Shown one piece after another: positions 6,448 to 10,859 of a DNA stretch of 10,859 nt. The position numbers were made by a program, and so were the translations under genes. The stretch covers positions 1 through 10,859 of the forward strand of contig MUKB01000021.1 of the NCBI GenBank assembly GCA_002049785.1, written 5' to 3'. The notes below the pieces were generated by a model. It was not told the DNA's origin and did no database searches. It saw nothing but the letters and a program-made list of their open reading frames with translations. Positions within the stretch are counted from its first letter, which is position 1; the number at the start of each line of letters is the position of its first letter. This DNA comes from Caldifarciminota bacterium 4484_100. GTDB lineage: Bacteria > Hydrothermota > Tepidihabitantia > SM23-42.

Positions 6448-6936
6448 CTATTCAGTATAGATTGTATAACGCTGTAAAACCTCAAGGGCAACCTGTTCAC
6501 CCGCACGCCCGGTAGATATTGCCCTTATATAATATGTGCGGTAACTACCGGTTGCCGGAGTAGCACCAGGCCCAGCAATCGCCCTTGCAAACTTCATTGC
6601 GGTGCCGGAAAGGGTTATGGCAACAGAAGCGGTTCTTTCCACATATAAATTTGTGGTATAGGAGCCAACATTGAAGACCTCACTTGTATCAGCAATGTCT
6701 AATGCCTGATTCAGATATTCAGCCCTTTTCTTACCGATCTCTAAGGAAGCGACCGCTGCCTCGTATGCGGTCTCATACCGGGTCTGTCCAGCAGTTACCT
6801 GCATACCCCTGGTAATAAGATAGATCGCAAGTGAGGCGATGATCAGAATGATAATCATTGTGCCTATTGCAACGAGAAGTGCTATGCCTTGTTGCCCAGC
6901 ACCCGCACAATTTTTATAATTTTTTGCAATCTTCAT
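6448..6936 (-). CDS. pilX: PilX-like minor pilin
   Basis: This 162-residue protein has a basic leader ending QQG, a predicted prepilin peptidase cut at G17/I18, and a long hydrophobic helix IALLVAIGTMIIILIIASLA. Unlike PilW, PilV and FimT here, it lacks the glutamate at mature position 5 (V22 instead), a trait shared with GspK/PilX-type subunits that sit at the pilus tip and need no neighbour above them. The globular part is small and ends in a strand QVALEVLQRYTIY. Its position between pilW and pilY1 matches the classical minor-pilin order. The SD GGAGG overlaps the pilW stop (TAGGAGG), 5 nt before the ATG. The family assignment rests on N-terminus and context; the C-terminal part is not diagnostic. 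Confidence 0.85.
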   Translation of the reverse strand: MKIAKNYKNCAGAGQQGIALLVAIGTMIIILIIASLAIYLITRGMQVTAGQTRYETAYEAAVASLEIGKKRAEYLNQALDIADTSEVFNVGSYTTNLYVERTASVAITLSGTAMKFARAIAGPGATPATGSYRTYYIRAISTGRAGEQVALEVLQRYTIYTE

Positions 6937-6945
6937 CCTTGCCTC

Positions 6946-7887
6946 CTATGGTTGAAGGTTTTGTGGAGAGATAATACCTGTAAGAATTGCCCGGCGCATC
7001 TTCTTCTGAACTGGAGAGAGGGCATAGGTATGGTCTTCAATGGATATTGAATCACCATGATAGGTATAACCACTCATCGGCCTTGAGGTGACAACTAAGG
7101 TATAGCGGATTGCCCATTTTCTTCCCAAGGTTGCAAACTGCGGTGCAATATTGGAATAGGTATCAATCACATTGTCGCCGTCACTATCAATGCCGTAGGC
7201 AAATTGCAGGTCCTCAACATTATCCAGGAGGGTATCACTGCCGCGCACCAATTTATTATTGACGGCACGGATAGTAAGGCCTGGGGAATAGATTGAAGAG
7301 AATTTTCGGATAACAACGAGTCCGGCAATTGCACTTAAAGGGTTATTTAAGGTAAGACGCTGGGCAGGAATGGGATTTCCCTGAGGGTCATGGAAGGTAT
7401 CAGGAGCGACCGCCAGGATGGCCAAATCGCCTGGGGGGTTTAATATATTACGGTCTTTATCAAGGACAACCACAGTTTCGTTAACCGCAAAGTTATATAA
7501 AGAGTCGCTCCAGGCACGGACCAGAACTGTTGGTGAATTCGCTTTATCAAGAAGCCAGGACCATTTAACTCGACCCGCTTCAATCCCGAGTCCGACCGCC
7601 TTGATTGAAATGCCATCAGGTGCATTGGGCCCTCCATTTATTGCACCTATTGCGGTATCAACTTTTGGAAAGGCAAGGCCGGCTGAGGCGAGGTCCCATT
7701 TTAACAATGTTAATGCAACCTGGGCATCGGTCTGCATAACCGAGGTCCGCTGAACCTGAGTAGCCCGAATTGTCTGAAGGTTGAGTATTGTATATACCGC
7801 ACCCACGACGAATGTGAGTATAACCAGGGAAACAAGCATCTCTACCAGAGTCATACCCTTTATCCTTTTTGATTTAGTCCTTTTCAT
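6946..7887 (-). CDS. pilW: PilW-like minor pilin
   Basis: The 313-residue product starts with a basic leader and a class III prepilin site KG/MTLVEMLVSLVIL (cleavage after G11, Glu5 at E16), followed by the N-terminal helix. Its length, one of the larger minor pilins, and the C-terminal KKMRRAILTGIISPQNL element, which echoes the RR..(T/S)..LRN ending of PilW proteins, support PilW/GspJ. The region around residues 220-245 holds a conserved-looking VEDLQFAYGIDSDGDNVID stretch, with an Asp-rich loop that could bind calcium. In the pilus-priming complex PilW works with PilV, PilX and FimT-type subunits to start fibre assembly and to place PilY1 at the tip. GGAGG overlapping the pilV stop (TAAGGAGG) precedes the ATG by 4 nt. 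Confidence 0.9.
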   Translation of the reverse strand: MKRTKSKRIKGMTLVEMLVSLVILTFVVGAVYTILNLQTIRATQVQRTSVMQTDAQVALTLLKWDLASAGLAFPKVDTAIGAINGGPNAPDGISIKAVGLGIEAGRVKWSWLLDKANSPTVLVRAWSDSLYNFAVNETVVVLDKDRNILNPPGDLAILAVAPDTFHDPQGNPIPAQRLTLNNPLSAIAGLVVIRKFSSIYSPGLTIRAVNNKLVRGSDTLLDNVEDLQFAYGIDSDGDNVIDTYSNIAPQFATLGRKWAIRYTLVVTSRPMSGYTYHGDSISIEDHTYALSPVQKKMRRAILTGIISPQNLQP

Positions 7888-7896
7888 AACTCCTCC

Positions 7897-8334
7897 TTAC
7901 ATCCTCTTCAACAGGTCAGTCTGAATATGATTTCTGTTATTAGGTCCCCATAGGATATGGATCCTTACTGTCTTAACCCCAGGTTCTGGGACCGTATCCG
8001 CGACATTCCAACGTGCCTGATATGTATACATTGCTACTGAATCGGTGATGGTCTGAGAGTGGTCAGCAGTAGAGTCGATGACATTAAGGTCTGCAGGGTC
8101 ACCATCGTCCGCAAGTAATGGGTCTGTTACAGGTAGATTTTGCAGATTTTCATAGACCCTGGACATTGCCAGCCGTGCATACATCCGCCGGTTCACAACA
8201 TTGTTGACCTTCATACCCATTACTGTCATCTGGCTTACTGCAAGGATCCCGAGTGCCAGAATTACCACCGCAACCATAATCTCCACTAAGGTAAATCCCG
8301 GTGTTAAACTGTGTTCTTGCTTTCTCTTTTTCAT
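7897..8334 (-). CDS. pilV: PilV-like minor pilin
   Basis: The protein (145 residues) has the leader KKRKQEHSLTPG and a prepilin peptidase site PG/FTLVEIMVAVVILALGILAV, with Glu at mature position 5. This N-terminus, together with the VxxGMKxxxxxxxRxxARLAMSRVYE helix continuation, is typical of PilV/GspI. I place the start at ATG 8334, four nt after GGAGG; a GTG one codon upstream (8337) is possible but would lie only 1 nt from the Shine-Dalgarno. The short mature domain ends in strands with a KTVRIHILWG segment, as in other GspI-like subunits. It lies between fimT and pilW in the normal minor-pilin order and should be part of the tip-priming complex in the inner membrane and periplasm. Confidence 0.88.
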   Translation of the reverse strand: MKKRKQEHSLTPGFTLVEIMVAVVILALGILAVSQMTVMGMKVNNVVNRRMYARLAMSRVYENLQNLPVTDPLLADDGDPADLNVIDSTADHSQTITDSVAMYTYQARWNVADTVPEPGVKTVRIHILWGPNNRNHIQTDLLKRM

Positions 8335-8346
8335 CACGCCTCCTTT

Positions 8347-8868
8347 TTATAAACCTGACCAGGCTCCATTACCATAGATATATACCCTGATCTTGCCGAG
8401 TGAATTGATACCAACCGCATAATTTTCTCTGCCGTCGGTTACATAAATAACCCCTTTTGATGCTGCACCACGGGGTTCTAAAATCAAGGTATTGGTCGGA
8501 AAATCAAATCCGTTTGCCGGGGGTGATGGTTGATTTGCCTCAGGCGGTGTTGAACTTACACCAGCACTAACGCCAAATCGAAGGTGTCCTCCGGTTGTCT
8601 GCCCCAGCCGATAGGTCGTTACCGTACCATTCGGACTTGTCACCTGATAGTGTCTATCATCCGGTCTCGTCACCAGAAATCTCTGGCCTATCGACAATGC
8701 CCGCTCACGTATCTGCCTGAGGTCCTGGGCAATCTGCTGGGCACCAGAGCGAATCCGTGCACGCTGCTGTATTCCAGCAAAGTTGGGTACCGCTATTGCG
8801 ATAATGATACTGATAATTCCGATCACAACCATCAGTTCAATCAGGGTAAAGCCTCTTTTCTTTGTCAT
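8347..8868 (-). CDS. fimT: FimT/GspH-like minor (pseudo)pilin, first gene of the operon
   Basis: This 173-residue protein begins MTKKRG/FTLIELMVVIGII, a short basic leader with prepilin cleavage after G6 and Glu at mature position 5, then the AVPNF kink typical of type IV pilins. The helix continuation with QQIAQDLRQIRERALSIGQR matches the GspH/FimT domain (Arg/Ala-rich QxLxxxLxxARxxAI pattern), and the C-terminal part (GVIYVTDGRENYAVGINSLGKIRVY) is the usual beta-rich end. FimT proteins are minor pilins, some of which bind DNA for uptake; whether this one does is not visible. A longer frame opens at TTG 8880, but that codon overlaps the Shine-Dalgarno GGAGGTG that serves ATG 8868 at 5 nt, so 8868 is chosen. 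It is the first gene after the sigma54 promoter. Confidence 0.88.
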   Translation of the reverse strand: MTKKRGFTLIELMVVIGIISIIIAIAVPNFAGIQQRARIRSGAQQIAQDLRQIRERALSIGQRFLVTRPDDRHYQVTSPNGTVTTYRLGQTTGGHLRFGVSAGVSSTPPEANQPSPPANGFDFPTNTLILEPRGAASKGVIYVTDGRENYAVGINSLGKIRVYIYGNGAWSGL

Positions 8869-8897
8869 ATTCACCTCCAATCTCTAATAGTTTAATA

Positions 8898-8914
8898 TGC
8901 AAAATTTGTGCCTG
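8898..8914 (-). promoter_or_regulatory. Sigma54 (RpoN) -24/-12 promoter of the minor-pilin operon
   Basis: On the minus strand the 17-mer CAGGCACAAATTTTGCA fits the sigma54 consensus YTGGCACGRNNNTTGCW with GG and GC elements at the exact required spacing and only two mismatches. The predicted start is near 8887, giving a leader of about 19 nt that contains the GGAGGTG site of fimT at 5 nt from the ATG. Sigma54 control of pilin genes through NtrC-type activators such as PilR is well established elsewhere. A competing sigma70-like pair, TTGAGA and CATATT 17 nt apart, overlaps it but is weaker. Confidence 0.65.
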
Positions 8915-9019
8915 AATCTCAAAATTTTATCCTGAAATTTCAAGAATTTTTATTGATCTCTGGGTAGTTGAGGGAACCTTTTTACATATATTGGGTAAAA
9001 AATTACACAGTCGGTTGGG

Positions 9020-9047
9020 TTGACAGATAATCTGGACTGGGTATAAT
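9020..9047 (+). promoter_or_regulatory. Consensus sigma70-type promoter giving a probably leaderless protease mRNA
   Basis: TTGACA (9020-9025) and TATAAT (9042-9047) are both perfect consensus boxes with a 16-nt spacer. The expected start, about 7 nt past the -10 box, is 9053-9055, which is the ATG of the M6 protease. No Shine-Dalgarno precedes that ATG or the next in-frame ones (9083, 9140). The protease message would therefore carry no, or almost no, 5' leader. Confidence 0.7.
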
Positions 9048-9052
9048 AATAT

Positions 9053-10711
9053 ATGTATCTCTTAACATTAATAATATTTTTGATGCCACCCAACCCTTTT
9101 TTAAGAGAACCGATTGTTCCACCCAGGTTTCCTGAATTGATGAACAAAGGGATAAGGTATATCCCTGAGGCAGTGGGGACAAAAAAGGTTCTGGTTATTT
9201 TAATCGACTTTTATGATAATATCCATCAGTATCCGAGTATTTTATTCGATTCACTTATCTATTATGACAGCTGCAGTTCCCTGCGTGACTATTATACAGA
9301 GGCTTCATACGGAAAATTTACAATCAGCCAGCAGAGCCAGGTTGTTGACTGGGTGCGTGCACCCCAGGGGTATGACTATTATATCGGTGATTCTTTTGGC
9401 ATCTATCCCGGGAATTTCCCCCAGAATGTTCAGGGGATTGTCTGGGCTGCGTGCAGCCTTGCTGATCCGGTTGTAGATTTCTCCCAGTTTGATGAAGACC
9501 AGGATGATACAGTAGATGCACTCTTTATCGTCCATGCTGGTCCAGGGGCTGAGGAGACCGGAAATATCAATTATGTCTGGTCACACCAGTGGCAGTTGTC
9601 AAATACCGGTTCAGGTTGTCCTGGTGCATATCTGACCAATGATGGGGTCTATGTTGATCACTATTCAATGGAACCAGAACGGTTTGAGACCTATACCGGC
9701 CGGATTACGGTTGGTGTCTTTGCCCATGAATTTGGCCATATCCTGGGTCTTCCTGACCTTTATGATACAGACTATTCAACTTATGGCATCGGGATGTTCG
9801 GAATTATGGCGGCTGGTTCCTGGGGAAGAGCGAGTGCTCAGGAATTGCCTGGTTCCTCACCGGTCCATTTCTGTGCCTGGTCAAAGTATCAGCTGGGCTG
9901 GGTTCAGCCGATTGGGATCGAACGGATCGGTATTTCAAAGATGGAAAATCAATTAATTCCTGCAGTTGCTGATACCGGACTTATCTATCGGTTGTTAAAT
10001 GATCCTGATGGTCCGGACTGGGAGTGGCCAGGAGGTAGTGGCGAATATTTTCTTGTTGAAAATAGATACCGGACCGGGTTTGATAAAAGTTTGCCCGGTG
10101 ATGGACTCTTGATTCTCCATATAGACGACACCCAGACAAGTAATAGCAATGAAAATCATCCTTTGGTCGGAATAATGCAGGCAGATGGAGAAACCGGTTT
10201 TCTATTAAAGGATATCGGTAAGGCAGAGGATTTGTGGAAGAACTCCACTTACGGGTTTGGTGATACATCAAGGCCTGCGAGCCTTGACTATAACGGCAAC
10301 CCTACTGGTGTCTGGGTCTATAATATTGGCCCGGCTGATTCAATAACCACCGCATCCTTCTGGGTTACCCCAATCCTATTGGGTAAGGTTTACTCCTTTC
10401 CCAATCCATACCGTGCAGACAGAACACCATCCTGGGGTAAGAAGGTTATCATCACCTATGTTCCTTCAGATACAGCTGAACTGGCCTACAGTTTTCCACG
10501 ATTTAGGGTTACAATCTATAATATTGCTGGTGAACGGGTCCGGGTGCTTGATACTGAACCTAATGAGATTGATCGGCTCTCCCGCCGGGCATTCTGGGAT
10601 CTGAAAAATGATAAGGGTGAAGAGGTGGTCAGCGGTATGTACCTTTATGTAATTGAAACCCTGGGTGAGAAGATAGAAAGAAATAAGGGCCGATTGACGG
10701 TAATCCGGTGA
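9053..10711 (+). CDS. Secreted M6-family metalloprotease with C-terminal FlgD/T9SS-like domain
   Basis: The 552-residue product is an M6 (immune inhibitor A type) zinc protease. The catalytic motif is H225-E-F-G-H229-I-L-G-L-P-D235, with H225 and H229 as zinc ligands, E226 as general base and D235 as probable third ligand; the Met-turn follows in FGIMAAGSWG (M252). An N-terminal segment typical of the family (KVLVILIDF near 45-53, and SLRDYYTEASYGKF near 77-90) is complete. The first residues, YLLTLIIFL, are hydrophobic but have no positive charge and are short, so export is likely but the signal is atypical. Residues about 445-552 form a FlgD-Ig/T9SS-type C-terminal domain: FPNPYRAD, RVTIYNIAGERV, a W-x-L-KND-x-G-E strand, VVSGMYLYVI and final KGRLTVIR. 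Such domains direct or attach secreted proteins in FCB-like bacteria. It probably degrades extracellular protein for nutrition. Its stop overlaps the next gene. Confidence 0.9.
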   Translation: MYLLTLIIFLMPPNPFLREPIVPPRFPELMNKGIRYIPEAVGTKKVLVILIDFYDNIHQYPSILFDSLIYYDSCSSLRDYYTEASYGKFTISQQSQVVDWVRAPQGYDYYIGDSFGIYPGNFPQNVQGIVWAACSLADPVVDFSQFDEDQDDTVDALFIVHAGPGAEETGNINYVWSHQWQLSNTGSGCPGAYLTNDGVYVDHYSMEPERFETYTGRITVGVFAHEFGHILGLPDLYDTDYSTYGIGMFGIMAAGSWGRASAQELPGSSPVHFCAWSKYQLGWVQPIGIERIGISKMENQLIPAVADTGLIYRLLNDPDGPDWEWPGGSGEYFLVENRYRTGFDKSLPGDGLLILHIDDTQTSNSNENHPLVGIMQADGETGFLLKDIGKAEDLWKNSTYGFGDTSRPASLDYNGNPTGVWVYNIGPADSITTASFWVTPILLGKVYSFPNPYRADRTPSWGKKVIITYVPSDTAELAYSFPRFRVTIYNIAGERVRVLDTEPNEIDRLSRRAFWDLKNDKGEEVVSGMYLYVIETLGEKIERNKGRLTVIR

Positions 10712-10859
10712 AGTCATCCTATCCCAAAAATGTCAGTATCATTGCGGTTGTATTTATCCTTTGTATCCTCTTTCTTGCGGGAATAAATTTATATATAAGT
10801 ATTCAATTCCGAAACCAACTTCTTGAGTATGACCAGAATAAGATTGTTGCAATCGGAAC
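10708..10859 (+). CDS. N-terminus of a membrane protein, possibly a sensor histidine kinase (cut by window end)
   Basis: A GTG start overlaps the protease stop in GTGA, implying translational coupling; no good Shine-Dalgarno is seen. The 50 visible codons encode a short basic head (MKSSYPKN), one transmembrane helix of about 22 residues (VSIIAVVFILCILFLAGINLYI), and then an amphipathic segment SIQFRNQLLEYDQNKIVAIG. This TM-plus-linker layout is common at the N-terminus of PilS/NtrB/AtoS-like sensor kinases, and a sensor of that sort would fit the nearby sigma54 promoter. No kinase motif is inside the window, so only the membrane nature is firm. Confidence 0.6.
   Translation, partial: MKSSYPKNVSIIAVVFILCILFLAGINLYISIQFRNQLLEYDQNKIVAIG

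Noticed and set aside
8347..8880. Longer fimT starting at TTG 8880
   Set aside because: That codon overlaps the GGAGGTG ribosome site that is ideally placed for ATG 8868, and the short MTKKRG leader is normal for prepilins.
8888..8925. Sigma70 promoter TTGAGA-17-CATATT before fimT
   Set aside because: It overlaps the sigma54 match, its -10 box is poor (4 of 6), and the sigma54 site has better sequence and spacing; kept only as an alternative.
8950..9147. Minus-strand 65-codon open frame in the divergent promoter region
   Set aside because: It overlaps the consensus promoter and the start of the M6 protease and has no convincing start signal.

Overview
The window looks like a bacterial chromosome segment from a little-cultured lineage of the FCB or WOR-3/Stahlbacteria type. 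This is inferred from a secreted M6 protease ending in a FlgD/T9SS-like C-terminal domain, a PilY1 and lipoprotein rich in Asp-type calcium and Ig-like repeats, and a style of gene shared with those groups. It is not proven here. No tRNA, rRNA or CRISPR array was seen.

Layout. Positions 1-500 hold no intact gene: there is a cluster of short palindromic repeats (two good copies in opposite orientation plus degenerate ones), a degenerate AATGACT-type tandem repeat, and the C-terminal half of a 4Fe-4S ferredoxin cut off exactly where the tandem repeat ends. Positions 518-1544 hold a REP-associated (Y1, IS200-like) transposase on the minus strand, bracketed by two 41-nt palindromes that share one arm and the start of the loop; a further hairpin lies outside the left one. 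Positions 1551-2471 (minus) encode an Ig-repeat lipoprotein with its own sigma70-type promoter.

Positions 2574-8868 (minus) form one tight operon: fimT/gspH-like, pilV, pilW, pilX, pilY1 and a small exported protein. These are the minor pilins and the adhesin/tip protein that prime and cap a type IV pilus; no major pilin or motor gene is in the window. Junctions are 7 to 12 nt, and at four of the five the Shine-Dalgarno overlaps or abuts the previous stop codon. Upstream is a good sigma54 (-24/-12) site with the expected spacing to the fimT start.

Divergently, from 9053 (plus), an M6-family metalloprotease is preceded by consensus TTGACA and TATAAT boxes placed so that transcription should begin at or next to the AUG, implying a leaderless mRNA. 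Its stop overlaps the GTG start of a membrane protein that runs off the window and may be a sensor kinase. The attractive but unproven picture is a surface module: a sigma54-controlled pilus tip operon back to back with a secreted protease and a possible sensor. Two start sites were moved on Shine-Dalgarno evidence (fimT, pilV) and a third is proposed (the small protein); the lipoprotein starts with TTG.
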